Part shown: piece after piece, positions 1-8,121 of the stretch
How positions within the stretch are numbered: position 1 is the stretch's first letter
Layout of the letters: each line of letters starts with the position of its first letter
Origin: Paenibacillus cymbidii
GTDB taxonomy: Bacteria; Bacillota; Bacilli; Paenibacillales; NBRC-103111
DNA length: 64,000 nucleotides
Assembly: GCF_004764705.1 (NCBI RefSeq)
Contig: NZ_SHLX01000018.1
Coordinates: 62,001 to 126,000 of the forward strand
Direction of reading: 5' to 3'
Notes under the pieces: model-generated
Told to the model about the DNA's origin: nothing
What the model saw: the letters and a program-made list of their open reading frames with translations, nothing else
Databases searched by the model: none
Position numbers and translations under genes: made by a program

Positions 1-2
1 CG

Positions 3-617
3 AGCATCGACGAGCAGCTGCTGACGGCCGCGCGCAGGCTGGTCGGCGCCATGGAGGAGGCGCTGGAGCAGGCACGGCGGCAGATGGACGACGCTCCTGT
101 TTTCCGGCATGCGGTCAGGAGCGTGGAATTGCCGCTGCGCATGGCGCTCAAGTCGGAAGCGGAATTCGCGGCGCAGGAGTGGGAGCGGTTCCGCCGCATC
201 TACGAATCGCACGAGGAACCGAATGCCTATTTCGACTCCCTCGGCTTTGATCGGCAGAGCGATATTTTCCAGTATTGGAGTGTTGTGAACCGCTATCGGC
301 AGTTGAAGCGCTCGAAGTTCTATACCTTCGAAATGCATGCGCTGCGGATCGGCGAGGCGGCGCTGGCGACGAACCCGTTCGAGTTGTTCACCGCGTACGG
401 CCTGCAGATCAAGGCGCGCAGTGCGGCGCGGATGACGCTCGTCTCGCAGCTGACCTGCGATGCCGGCGGCTACTTGCCGACGGCGGATGCGGTAGCCTCC
501 GGCGGGTACAGCACCCAGTTGTTCAGCGGACTGGTCGGCCCGGAGGGCGGGCAATTGCTGGTCGAGCATACGCTCGAGGCAATCGCCTCGTTATGGACAG
601 AATCAATTCAACCATAG
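3..617 (+). CDS. Neutral/alkaline ceramidase-like protein, C-terminal part (5' end outside window)
   Basis: The frame is open from the first bases of the window to the TAG at 615-617, so the gene starts upstream; the first ATG inside (51) is internal. The visible ~204 residues end with the block NPFELFTAYGLQIKARS, then GGYLPTADAV and a GGY motif. This resembles the end of neutral/alkaline non-lysosomal ceramidase-like proteins, where a Gly-Tyr-x-Pro-Thr motif is followed by a Gly-Gly-Tyr. The catalytic N-terminal part is not visible, so the substrate cannot be judged; bacterial relatives are often uncharacterised. A GH39 glycosidase follows within 15 bp on the same strand, suggesting one operon. 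Confidence 0.6.
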   Translation, partial: SIDEQLLTAARRLVGAMEEALEQARRQMDDAPVFRHAVRSVELPLRMALKSEAEFAAQEWERFRRIYESHEEPNAYFDSLGFDRQSDIFQYWSVVNRYRQLKRSKFYTFEMHALRIGEAALATNPFELFTAYGLQIKARSAARMTLVSQLTCDAGGYLPTADAVASGGYSTQLFSGLVGPEGGQLLVEHTLEAIASLWTESIQP

Positions 618-631
618 GTGGGTGGGATCCC

Positions 632-1957
632 GTGACCGATATTACCGTTCATTTTGACAGCCGCATCGGCCCGCTGAAACGTCTGCATGGCGTAAACAAC
701 GGGCCCGAAGGGTACGGCGCGCTGGTAGACGTATCGCATTACTACAAGCAGGCGCAGTTCCCGCTGGTCCGCTTGCACGATCCGAATTGGCCGCATGCCT
801 GGGAGGTCGATATCCATACGATTTTCCCCGATTTCGCGAAGGACCCGGCGGACCCGGACAGCTACGATTTCACGCGTTCGGATACCTATATCGGGAAAAT
901 ACTTGCCACTGGCGCACAAATCCTGTTTCGCCTGGGCGAAAGCATCGAACATACGCCGCACAAATATTACGTGCACCCGCCGGCCGATTTCGAGCGATGG
1001 GCGCAAATCTGTGTCGGCATTATCCGCCACTACAATTTCGGCTGGGCGGACGGCTTTCACTATAACATCGCGTATTGGGAAGTCTGGAACGAACCGGATG
1101 TTTCGAACGCGCGTATGTGGTCCGGCACGATGGAGCAGTATTTCGAGCTGTACCGCGTAACGGCGCGGGCCATCAAGCAGCTTGATCCTGCCTTGAAGGT
1201 GGGCGGGCCGGCGGCTGCAGCCGCCGATTCGGAGCTGGCGCAGGCTTTCTTGCAGATGTGCCGGGACCGCCAACTGCCGCTGGATTTTTTTTCGTGGCAT
1301 GTGTATACGATCGATCCGGAGCGCATTCGCCAGATGGCTTCGTACGTTCGCCACCAGTTGGATGCGTTTGGCTTTGCTGCGACGGAAAGCGTTTTTGACG
1401 AGTGGAATTATATGGACAGCAGCCTGTGGTCGGTTATTTTCGAGCCGGGCAGCGAATATATGCGGAAAGAGATGTTCGAGCGGAGCAAAGGGGTCGAAGG
1501 CGCTTCCTTCGCCGCGGCCGTTCTGACGATGCTGCAGGAGTGTCCGGTCGATCAGGCGAACTACTACGATGCGCAGCCGCATGCGCTGTTCTGCGGGCTG
1601 TTCGACTACTATGGCGTTCCGCAAAAAGCATACTACGCCTTCGACGCGTTCAACCGGCTGGCGCAATTTCCGCATCGCGTCGAGGCGGCGCCGTGCGAAG
1701 GAGCGCAGGGACTGTACTGCTGCGCCGCCGTCAATGACGACGGAGAAGCGGCCGTGCTCATCAGCAACTACGGCACCGGGACGCGCATGTACGAACTGGC
1801 GTTGAACGGGCTTGCAACGGGACTGCGCGGCGAGCTGTATGTGCTCGATCGGGAGCGCAACCTGCAGCCGGAGCCCTTGCCGCCGATCGCGTCAGGCCGG
1901 ATGTCGCTGTTGATTCCGCAGCATGCGGTCATGTTGCTGAAATTCGTTGCTGTATAA
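632..1957 (+). CDS. Glycoside hydrolase family 39 (beta-xylosidase-like)
   Basis: A 441-residue retaining glycosidase with a (beta/alpha)8 fold. The acid/base Glu lies in the motif WEVWNEPD (E154 from the GTG start) and the nucleophile Glu in VFDEWNY (E257), the usual GH39 pair. The N-terminal block IGPLKRLHGVNNGP is typical of the short intracellular GH39 group. No signal peptide is visible, so it probably acts on imported oligosaccharides. I chose GTG 632, 14 bp after the upstream stop and preceded by a GGTGGG ribosome site; an in-frame ATG at 593, overlapping the upstream gene, is the alternative. GH39 includes beta-xylosidase and alpha-L-iduronidase; the exact sugar is unknown. Likely co-transcribed with the genes on both sides. 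Confidence 0.85.
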   Translation: MTDITVHFDSRIGPLKRLHGVNNGPEGYGALVDVSHYYKQAQFPLVRLHDPNWPHAWEVDIHTIFPDFAKDPADPDSYDFTRSDTYIGKILATGAQILFRLGESIEHTPHKYYVHPPADFERWAQICVGIIRHYNFGWADGFHYNIAYWEVWNEPDVSNARMWSGTMEQYFELYRVTARAIKQLDPALKVGGPAAAAADSELAQAFLQMCRDRQLPLDFFSWHVYTIDPERIRQMASYVRHQLDAFGFAATESVFDEWNYMDSSLWSVIFEPGSEYMRKEMFERSKGVEGASFAAAVLTMLQECPVDQANYYDAQPHALFCGLFDYYGVPQKAYYAFDAFNRLAQFPHRVEAAPCEGAQGLYCCAAVNDDGEAAVLISNYGTGTRMYELALNGLATGLRGELYVLDRERNLQPEPLPPIASGRMSLLIPQHAVMLLKFVAV

Positions 1958-1974
1958 GGGGAGGCCGATCTCGC

Positions 1975-2781
1975 ATGGCTGAAGAACATCGCAGCGCCGA
2001 GTCCATCACGAAGGAAACGCTGCTGCAGGACTTGAAGCGGCTGGCGATCGACCGGGCGGGGACGCTGCTGGTGCATTCCTCGATGAAGAGCATCGGCCCT
2101 GCCTGCGGCGGTCCGGATGCGGTGCTCGATGCGCTCGCCGACTATATGCGGGATGGCCTGCTCGTGCTTCCGACGCATACGTGGGCTTACGTGAACAAGG
2201 ACGGCGCCGAGTTCCGCGTGGCGGATTCGCTGACATGCGTGGGTTTGCTGACCGAACGCTTCCGCAAGCGTCCGGGCGTGTTTCGCTCGTGGCATCCGAC
2301 CCATTCCGTCGCCGCGCTCGGGCGCGACGCGGAGTCGTTCGTCGCCGGTGACGAACGTTTCCCGACGCCTTGCGCGCGCGGCTCCGCCTGGGGCCGGCTG
2401 CTCGACCGTCAGGCGACGATCCTGCTGATCGGCGTCGACCTGACGCGCAATACGTTCATTCACGGCATCGAGGAGTGGGCGGATATCCCGAACCGGCTGG
2501 CGGACGAGCCGAAGCAGCTGTACACGATTGCGCCCGATGGCGCAAGGATTGCTGCGCCGGTGCGCGGTCATACGACGCCGGTATGGGAGCATTACGGCAA
2601 AGTGGACGAGCTGCTGCAGCGGAAGAGCGTCATGCGTCTCGGCCGCTTCGGCCACGCGGAGACGCGCGTATGCGATGCGGCACAGATGACAACACTGCTC
2701 AGCGCAATGCTGCGCGTCGAGCCGGACCTGTTCCTGGACGATACGCCGATCGACCCGGGAAGGTATGGCGGTTTGGTGTGA
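1975..2781 (+). CDS. AAC(3)-family N-acetyltransferase
   Basis: A 268-residue protein of the aminoglycoside 3-N-acetyltransferase (antibiotic_NAT) fold. It shows the N-terminal LLVHSSMKSIG block, the GLLTERFRKRPGVFRSWHPT region with the conserved His-Pro-x-His-Ser, and later IEEWADIP. Length fits the family (260-280). The ATG at 1975 has a GGGGAGG site and follows the GH39 stop by 17 bp, so it belongs to that operon. Family members acetylate the 3-amino group of aminoglycosides with acetyl-CoA, but many chromosomal homologues (YokD type) have no proven drug substrate. The glycosidase context suggests an amino-sugar-like substrate here; that is inference and resistance should not be assumed. 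Confidence 0.8.
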   Translation: MAEEHRSAESITKETLLQDLKRLAIDRAGTLLVHSSMKSIGPACGGPDAVLDALADYMRDGLLVLPTHTWAYVNKDGAEFRVADSLTCVGLLTERFRKRPGVFRSWHPTHSVAALGRDAESFVAGDERFPTPCARGSAWGRLLDRQATILLIGVDLTRNTFIHGIEEWADIPNRLADEPKQLYTIAPDGARIAAPVRGHTTPVWEHYGKVDELLQRKSVMRLGRFGHAETRVCDAAQMTTLLSAMLRVEPDLFLDDTPIDPGRYGGLV

Positions 2782-2800
2782 GAATTGCGCTTGTCGGCAT

Positions 2801-2834
2801 GGCAAAATAAGCCATGAAAACTGGCTTATTTGCC
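2801..2834. repeat. Hairpin repeat, degenerate member
   Basis: Arms AATAAGCCA and TGGCTTATT with loop TGAAAAC, extended by GGCAA/TTGCC with one unpaired base. Same family as the hairpins at 2854, 2919, 17802, 17867, 55599 and 55660. Confidence 0.7.
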
Positions 2835-2853
2835 TCATTTCACTCATATCGGC

Positions 2854-2885
2854 GGAAATAACCAGTGAAAACACTGGTTATTTCC
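2854..2885. repeat. Hairpin repeat, perfect 14-bp stem
   Basis: Arm GGAAATAACCAGTG, loop AAAA, then the exact reverse complement. Second position of the core pair is A-T (AACC/GGTT) where other copies have G-C. Confidence 0.9.
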
Positions 2886-2918
2886 ACCGAATGCCTCGAA
2901 TCCGGGTTGATTGACGCG

Positions 2919-2944
2919 AATAGCCAGCGAAATCGCTGGCTATT
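2919..2944. repeat. Hairpin repeat, perfect 12-bp stem
   Basis: Arm AATAGCCAGCGA, apex AA, then the exact reverse complement. Carries a compensated change (AGCG/CGCT instead of AGTG/CACT). Confidence 0.9.
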
Positions 2945-3103
2945 TTGTGTCGACGGCCTATTTCCCCATTCCCTCGGCTTGAGCTGGCGATGACGACAGG
3001 TACCAGTCGAAAATAGTACTAGGAACAACCGTTTCTCTCCGTTACGATAAGGGTACCGGTTGATGAGCGCGTCCATCCGGAAACCGGATCAGGAGGGTAC
3101 GAG

Positions 3104-4981
3104 ATGAATCCCGTTTATATCACGAGTATCGGCGCCTTTTTGCCCGGCCCGCCTGTCGGCAATGACGAAATCGAACACTATCTGGGCCGAATCGGCGGCA
3201 AACCGTCCAAATCGATGCGGCGCATCCTCGAACAGAACCGCATTCGTTACCGTCATTATGCGATCGATAAAACGCAGAACAGTTTATACACCAACGCGGA
3301 AATGGCCGCTCTGGCCATCCGCGAAGCGCTCGGACGGTGCGAGGAGGAGCTTTCCGGCCAAATCGGCTTTCTCGCTGCCGGCACGACGCAAGGCGACTTG
3401 CTCGTTCCCGGCTTCGCCAGCATGGTCCATGCCGAAAGCGGGCTGCCCGAGCTGGAAATCGCCACGCATCACGGCGTGTGCGGAAGCGGCATGCAGGCGA
3501 TGAAGAACGCCTTCCTGCAGGTGGCGTCCGGCCAACATCAGGCGGCAATCGCTTGCGCCAGCGAGTTCCCGAGCCGCGTCTTCAAGCATACCCGCTTCGA
3601 AGCGCAAGCGGCGTTCATGAACCAGGCGATTCCGTTCGACACCGACTTTCTGCGGTTCATGCTGTCCGATGGCGCAGGCGCCGCCGTGCTGCAGCCCGCC
3701 CCGAGCGATCGCGGACTGTCGCTGCGCATCGAGTGGATCGACAACAAGTCATACGCTCATCTGTACGATGTCTGCATGTATGCCGGCACGGACAAACGGG
3801 CCAACCGCGAAGGAGTCGCCAGTTGGCTGGATTACGCTTCGATTCACGAAGCCGCCGACTGCGGGGCCGTCAACCTGAAGCAGGACATTCGACTGGTCAA
3901 CGAGATGCCGAAAGTCGGCGTCAAACGGTTTTTCGAGCTGGTTGAGGAAGGCAAAGTAAATCCCGAGCAGATTGATTGGATGGTGTGCCACTATTCCTCC
4001 CATTTTTTCCGCGATGAGATATTCCGGCTTATGCAGCTCGGCGGGATGACCATCCCGGCGGACAAATGGTTCACCAACCTCTACACAAAAGGCAACACCG
4101 GCGCGGCGTCGATTTACATTATGCTGGAGGAGCTGTTTCACAACGGCTGCTTGAAGCCCGGCGAACAAGTGTTGTGCATGGTGCCGGAGAGCGGCCGTTT
4201 CCAAACGTCGTTTATGCTGCTGACTGTTGTCGGTTCGGAGGAGCGCTCCGCGCCGCGGCGGATCGCCGCCGTCGAACGTCAACCGGAAGCGCCCGACCTC
4301 GCTTACGACACTTCCAATCCCGTTCAGCAGCAGCTGATCCGCCAGTTGGTGAACGTGTGGATCGATTTCGAGCAGCGGCTCGGCCAGACGCCGATCATTC
4401 GCAAGCTGTACCAGGGCAAGTTCACCCTGGAGGATTACAAGCTACTGATGGAGAACATTCGCCAGCAGGTGATCGACGGCTCGCAATGGATTGCGCGCGC
4501 CGCTTCCTACATCGCTATCGAGCATATCGAGCTGCGCTCCCTGTTTATCTCTCATGCCCGGGATGAGCACCGCGATTTTCAAATCCTGGAGCGCAACTAC
4601 GTATCGGTTGGCGGCAAGCTGGCCGACATCCAGTCCGGCGAAAAAAATATCGGCAGCGAAGCGCTGTCCGCCTATTTGTTCCAGCGGGCCAGCCGGGAAA
4701 ATCCGTTCGATCTGATGGGGGCCATGTGGATTATTGAAGGGCTCGGGTGCCGAATGGCGCGCTACTGGGGCGAAATGATCCGCGACCAACTCGGCCTGAA
4801 CGACGAGCAGGTAGCCTTCCTGCTTTACCATAGCGATTCGGACGAGAAGCATTTTGAAAGGCTGGAAGCCGGCATTCAGCATCCGATGCTGACCGCAAGC
4901 ATCGCCGACCGCATTGTCAAAACGGCCAAAACGACGGCAAGGCTGTATCTGCTGCAATTGGAGGAGTTGGGGAACGTATGA
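3104..4981 (+). CDS. StlD/DarB-type ketosynthase III fused to a heme-oxygenase-like domain
   Basis: A 625-residue fusion. Residues 1-380 are a thiolase-fold ketosynthase III: catalytic Cys126 in HHGVCGSGMQ, His296 in VCHYSSHF and Asn331 in KGNTGAAS are all present. The opening (YITSIGAFLPGPPVGNDEIE, then GGKPSK) matches the StlD/DarB group, which condenses beta-ketoacyl chains into cyclohexanediones on the way to dialkylresorcinols. Residues ~410-625 look like an all-helical heme-oxygenase/TenA-like fold; HARDEHRDF and SDSDEKHF supply the Glu/Asp/His ligands expected of diiron enzymes of this fold. An AGGAGG site precedes the ATG. The next gene overlaps by 4 bp. No aromatase or dedicated ACP gene is nearby, so the product is unknown; a resorcinol-like lipid is an inference. 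Confidence 0.75.
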   Translation: MNPVYITSIGAFLPGPPVGNDEIEHYLGRIGGKPSKSMRRILEQNRIRYRHYAIDKTQNSLYTNAEMAALAIREALGRCEEELSGQIGFLAAGTTQGDLLVPGFASMVHAESGLPELEIATHHGVCGSGMQAMKNAFLQVASGQHQAAIACASEFPSRVFKHTRFEAQAAFMNQAIPFDTDFLRFMLSDGAGAAVLQPAPSDRGLSLRIEWIDNKSYAHLYDVCMYAGTDKRANREGVASWLDYASIHEAADCGAVNLKQDIRLVNEMPKVGVKRFFELVEEGKVNPEQIDWMVCHYSSHFFRDEIFRLMQLGGMTIPADKWFTNLYTKGNTGAASIYIMLEELFHNGCLKPGEQVLCMVPESGRFQTSFMLLTVVGSEERSAPRRIAAVERQPEAPDLAYDTSNPVQQQLIRQLVNVWIDFEQRLGQTPIIRKLYQGKFTLEDYKLLMENIRQQVIDGSQWIARAASYIAIEHIELRSLFISHARDEHRDFQILERNYVSVGGKLADIQSGEKNIGSEALSAYLFQRASRENPFDLMGAMWIIEGLGCRMARYWGEMIRDQLGLNDEQVAFLLYHSDSDEKHFERLEAGIQHPMLTASIADRIVKTAKTTARLYLLQLEELGNV

Positions 4982-5868
4982 GCAAACGCGTAGCCGACTA
5001 TTACGAACAAATGCCGCATGACCGGAACGACCCGGACCCGTTTTTGGCCGTCTACCTGGATCGGGGCATCCCCTTCAACCCGGAGGCCAAGGCGACTTAC
5101 CTGAAGGATTGCTCCAGCCGGTCCCGGCAGTTTCTGCTGCCGGTGCTGCGGCCTTTTTCCAGACTGTTCATCATCCTGTTTCAGCTCTACAAGATCGTCT
5201 TCCCCAAAGCGTTCACCTCGTCGCGCCTGCTGCATCGCGTCCTGTACCGGGGCATGCGCACGTTCGTCAGCCCGGAAGCGAACAGCATGATTTTGCGCCA
5301 CTTCTATCTCGGATCGGAAATCCTGCAGTTTATCCGGGACAATATCCCCGGCGTGGAAGTGCCGCTGAATCCGCTGAAACCGACGAACCTGGAGCCGGTG
5401 AAGGACGATCTGTTCCTGATCCACGATTTGAATTTGTATAACTTCATCATTGCGCTCAACCGCGAGCTGCAGGCGAAACAGGTGGAAGTCACCCGGCAGC
5501 ACCCGCTCAACCTCGCGGCGATTACCACCAGCCGGATTCCGATCGAGCCGATGCCCGCCCGCTGGACGAACTTCCTGGACTTGACGACGGCGATCGAGCT
5601 GTTCACCCCGGTCTATCAGTTGTTCCTGACGGACAAGGATTTCTGGCGGGCGACCAACTCCTTGCAGCTGGACGAAACCATCGGGATTCTCGCTTCGAAA
5701 ATTATCGGCAGCAACGACCGTCTCGCGCTCATCAACAACAAGCATCCGATGGTGCCGCTGACGACCTTGCGCGCCGGCTTCCGTCTCGTGCTGCACGGGC
5801 TTGCCACCGAACAGCTCCACGCGCTGCTGGCGGAGTTGAAGGAGAAACAGGCGGAGGCGACTTCGTAG
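4978..5868 (+). CDS. Unrecognised protein coupled to the DarB-like ketosynthase
   Basis: A 296-residue protein I do not recognise. Its ATG overlaps the ketosynthase stop (ATGA), so translation is coupled and the two products probably work together. Residues ~45-90 are hydrophobic and basic (FLLPVLRPFSRLFIILFQLY), possibly membrane-contacting. The middle has the short motif LIHDLNLYNFI, and a PLTTLRAGFRLVLHG block lies near the end. No classical catalytic motif or signal peptide is evident. By position it could be a partner, carrier-loading factor or tailoring enzyme for the ketosynthase product. The function is unknown; the operon link is firm. Confidence 0.7.
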   Translation: MSKRVADYYEQMPHDRNDPDPFLAVYLDRGIPFNPEAKATYLKDCSSRSRQFLLPVLRPFSRLFIILFQLYKIVFPKAFTSSRLLHRVLYRGMRTFVSPEANSMILRHFYLGSEILQFIRDNIPGVEVPLNPLKPTNLEPVKDDLFLIHDLNLYNFIIALNRELQAKQVEVTRQHPLNLAAITTSRIPIEPMPARWTNFLDLTTAIELFTPVYQLFLTDKDFWRATNSLQLDETIGILASKIIGSNDRLALINNKHPMVPLTTLRAGFRLVLHGLATEQLHALLAELKEKQAEATS

Positions 5869-5883
5869 ACTCCCACACAGCAA

Positions 5884-5905
5884 AGGGCGCCCCGTGGGGT
5901 GCCCT
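5884..5905. terminator. Hairpin between convergent genes
   Basis: Arms AGGGCGCCCC and GGGGTGCCCT with a GT apex, one G-T pair. Only a short T run follows on the minus side (TTTG), so it could end either the ketosynthase operon or the VOC gene. Confidence 0.6.
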
Positions 5906-5933
5906 CGCTTCAGACCTGCCGTGCTTGAACCTG

Positions 5934-6410
5934 TCATTCCCGCTTTCTATTGGCGGCAATCATTTGGTCAAGAAACTTATCCGCATCACGATTAAATTTC
6001 CAGCACACCCCGAATTTATCCACCAGCATGCCGAAGCAGGAAGACCACGGAGTTTCGGACAACGGCATGATCACATGCCCCCCAACAGACAATTGATTGA
6101 AGCAAGCTTCCAATTCCGATTTATCCTCGAGGACCAGACTAATCCATACGTTGTTTCCTTTCGCCAACTCGCCTGTTGCCCGCTTCATGGAAGGCAGAAG
6201 ATCCGACATCATGATTTTCCCGCCCGCGAATGCGATCGAAGACTCCATGATCAAATCCAACTCATTTTCCGGCAGCGGGTAGTTCGGATCCTGCGGGAAA
6301 TCCCTGAATGTAACCTTCTTCACTTCAGTCGCATGCAAAGCCTCCGCGTAAAATGCAATCGCTTGTTCTGCAATCCCTTCAAAGTTTAAATAGGCAATAG
6401 CCGCCATCAT
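5934..6410 (-). CDS. VOC-family (PhnB/glyoxalase-like) protein
   Basis: A 158-residue single-chain member of the vicinal oxygen chelate superfamily of the PhnB type. It opens with AYLNFEGIAEQAIAFYAEAL, has IMMSDLLP in the middle and ends the domain with SSCFGMLVDKFGVCWKF, the usual PhnB-like 'FG' strand. AAGGAGG precedes the tandem ATG at 6408-6410. Members bind small ligands or metals; many are uncharacterised, some give bleomycin or fosfomycin resistance. It is divergent from the YafY/WYL regulator at 6507, which likely controls it. Confidence 0.85.
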   Translation of the reverse strand: MMAAIAYLNFEGIAEQAIAFYAEALHATEVKKVTFRDFPQDPNYPLPENELDLIMESSIAFAGGKIMMSDLLPSMKRATGELAKGNNVWISLVLEDKSELEACFNQLSVGGHVIMPLSETPWSSCFGMLVDKFGVCWKFNRDADKFLDQMIAANRKRE

Positions 6411-6454
6411 ACAAACCTCCTTTTTGAGATATATGTAGTATAATGGAATAATGA

Positions 6455-6470
6455 TGACAACTAGCTGTCA
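6455..6470. promoter_or_regulatory. Inverted repeat between VOC gene and WYL regulator
   Basis: TGACAACTAGCTGTCA is a 16-bp near-perfect dyad (one central mismatch) in the divergent intergenic region. A TATAAT at 6439-6444 lies just upstream for the regulator. Candidate operator of the regulator at 6507. Confidence 0.45.
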
Positions 6471-6506
6471 CCATTCGGCGATCAAGTAAAAAAGAAGAGG
6501 GCGAAT

Positions 6507-7418
6507 ATGGACAAGGTTGAGCGGCTCATATCGATTATCATGATTTTGCTGAAAAAAGAAGTCGTTCCAACAAGAGAATTCGCGCAATTATTCCACGTTT
6601 CCAAAAGGACGATCCTTCGCGATATGGAAACGCTGGGTTTATCCAATATTCCGATCTATTCCGTCAATGGAGTGAATGGCGGCTACGGCATCTTGCATGA
6701 ATACAAGGTGGATAAACGTCTATTGAGCAACTCCGACCTGGAAAATATACTGACTGCGCTCGGCGGCCTGGGGCAAATTCTCATGAGCGAGGAAGTGGAA
6801 AGGACGATCAAAAAAATAGAAGCAATGGTCGGCCCATTGCCTCTGAAACGCTCGATTCATTTGTCGTTCTACGATTGGGAGGGTCGGTCCGAGATTATTG
6901 CCGCCTTAATGACATGTCACGAATCCATAGGAAAAAGGAAGCTCGTTTCCTTCGACTATTTGGATAAAAACGGCGCGAAGACGAACAGAGCGGTCGAGCC
7001 TTATGAGCTTCATTATAGCGAAACGAGCTGGTACTTGATCGGATACTGTTTGCATCGTCAGGGATATCGAACGTTTAAATTATCCCGGATCGATCATCTC
7101 AGGATGGATGAACAGACGTTCCACCCGAGAGACGATTGGCCGGAACAAGAACGCCAAGCGCGTTATCAACCGCAACTCGTCACGATTCGAGCATTGATAT
7201 CGCCTGGCGTCAAAGATCAATTCATGGAAAGGTTCGGTCGAAAGAGTATTGAACTCTATAATGACGAGTTTTTTCTGGCAACCGTCGATGTCCCGCGAAA
7301 CAGTACGGGATTCCAATTTTTGTTGTCCTTTGGCACCAATCTTACCATCATAGGGCCCCAAACCTACGTGGAAGAGTTTCGGAATTATTTGCATCAAATG
7401 ATGGAGAACTACTCTTGA
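6507..7418 (+). CDS. YafY-family HTH-WYL transcriptional regulator
   Basis: A 303-residue one-component regulator. Residues 1-60 form a DeoR-like winged HTH (VPTREFAQLFHVSKRTILRD). Residues ~130-200 are the WYL domain, here with YELHYSETSWYLIGYC, followed by TFKLSRID, the typical WYL core. A C-terminal WCX extension completes the usual length. WYL domains sense nucleic-acid or nucleotide ligands in known cases. It is transcribed away from the VOC gene, sharing a ~95-bp region with a dyad, so it probably controls itself and that gene. Confidence 0.9.
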   Translation: MDKVERLISIIMILLKKEVVPTREFAQLFHVSKRTILRDMETLGLSNIPIYSVNGVNGGYGILHEYKVDKRLLSNSDLENILTALGGLGQILMSEEVERTIKKIEAMVGPLPLKRSIHLSFYDWEGRSEIIAALMTCHESIGKRKLVSFDYLDKNGAKTNRAVEPYELHYSETSWYLIGYCLHRQGYRTFKLSRIDHLRMDEQTFHPRDDWPEQERQARYQPQLVTIRALISPGVKDQFMERFGRKSIELYNDEFFLATVDVPRNSTGFQFLLSFGTNLTIIGPQTYVEEFRNYLHQMMENYS

Positions 7419-7434
7419 AAAGATCTTGTCTCGC

Positions 7435-8121
7435 TTAACCGGGCGAAACGGCCGTTAATTTGCCGTCTTCCATCCGGTAAACCTTATCGCAGTACTCCAG
7501 CATCCGCTCGTCGTGGGTGACCATGATCGCCGCTTTTTTCCGCGATTTCACCTCTTGCGCGATCAAGCTCACGACTTCGTGCGCGCGTTTCGTATCCAGG
7601 CTGGCCGTCGGCTCGTCCGCCAAAATGACGTTCGGATCGTTGATCAACGCGCGAGCGATCGCCGTCCGTTGTTTCTCTCCTCCGGACAGCGCCTCGGGGA
7701 AACTCTTCAGCTTCCCGCCAAGCCCCAATTCCTCCAACAGCTTCTTCGCCGCCTCTTTATCCGCCGCTTTCACTCTTCCCGACATCCGCTTCACGACCAA
7801 TAGCTGATCCAGCACGTTCAAATAAGGAACGAGGTTGGACGACTGCATAATAAAGCCGATCTCGTTCAGGCGGATCGTGGATAGCTCCCGGTCGGAGAGC
7901 CTCGAGAGCTCTTGCCCGCTCAGCTTCACTTCCCCCTCGGAAGCTTTCAGCAGCGCGCCTGCAACCGACAGGAACGTGCTTTTTCCGGAGCCGGAAGGTC
8001 CCACGACAGCGACGAACTCCCCGGGGCTTACTGTAATGGACACTTGATCCAGAGCGGCAATTCTGTTGCTTCCTTCCGCATAATATTTCGTCACGTTGCT
8101 CATGTGCAATCCTGTCGTCAT
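7435..8121 (-). CDS. ABC transporter ATP-binding protein (MacB/LolD type)
   Basis: A 228-residue nucleotide-binding subunit. Walker A is GPSGSGKST (residues 41-49), the signature is LSGGEKQR, Walker B is VILADEPTASLD and the switch His follows in MVTHDERM. This is the LolD/MacB class that pairs with FtsX-like permeases. Its ATG shares one base with the stop of the permease gene (TAATG), so the two are translationally coupled. With the permease it should form a homodimeric exporter or mechanotransmission complex. A TetR gene is upstream on the same strand. Confidence 0.93.
   Translation of the reverse strand: MTTGLHMSNVTKYYAEGSNRIAALDQVSITVSPGEFVAVVGPSGSGKSTFLSVAGALLKASEGEVKLSGQELSRLSDRELSTIRLNEIGFIMQSSNLVPYLNVLDQLLVVKRMSGRVKAADKEAAKKLLEELGLGGKLKSFPEALSGGEKQRTAIARALINDPNVILADEPTASLDTKRAHEVVSLIAQEVKSRKKAAIMVTHDERMLEYCDKVYRMEDGKLTAVSPG

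Larger units (their letters stand above)
2782..3103. other. Intergenic region with three hairpin repeats
   Basis: This 322-bp gap has no convincing gene. Its left half holds three successive palindromic repeats (listed separately). The right half ends in the AGGAGG ribosome site of the ketosynthase gene at 3104. No clear sigma-A promoter was found. Confidence 0.7.

Noticed and set aside
608..1675. Long open frame on the minus strand opposite the GH39 gene
   Set aside because: Shadow of the GC-rich coding strand; it lacks family motifs while the plus strand has GH39 catalytic residues.
1975..2781. Antibiotic-resistance determinant
   Set aside because: Fold matches AAC(3), but context and common chromosomal homologues do not support a resistance claim.
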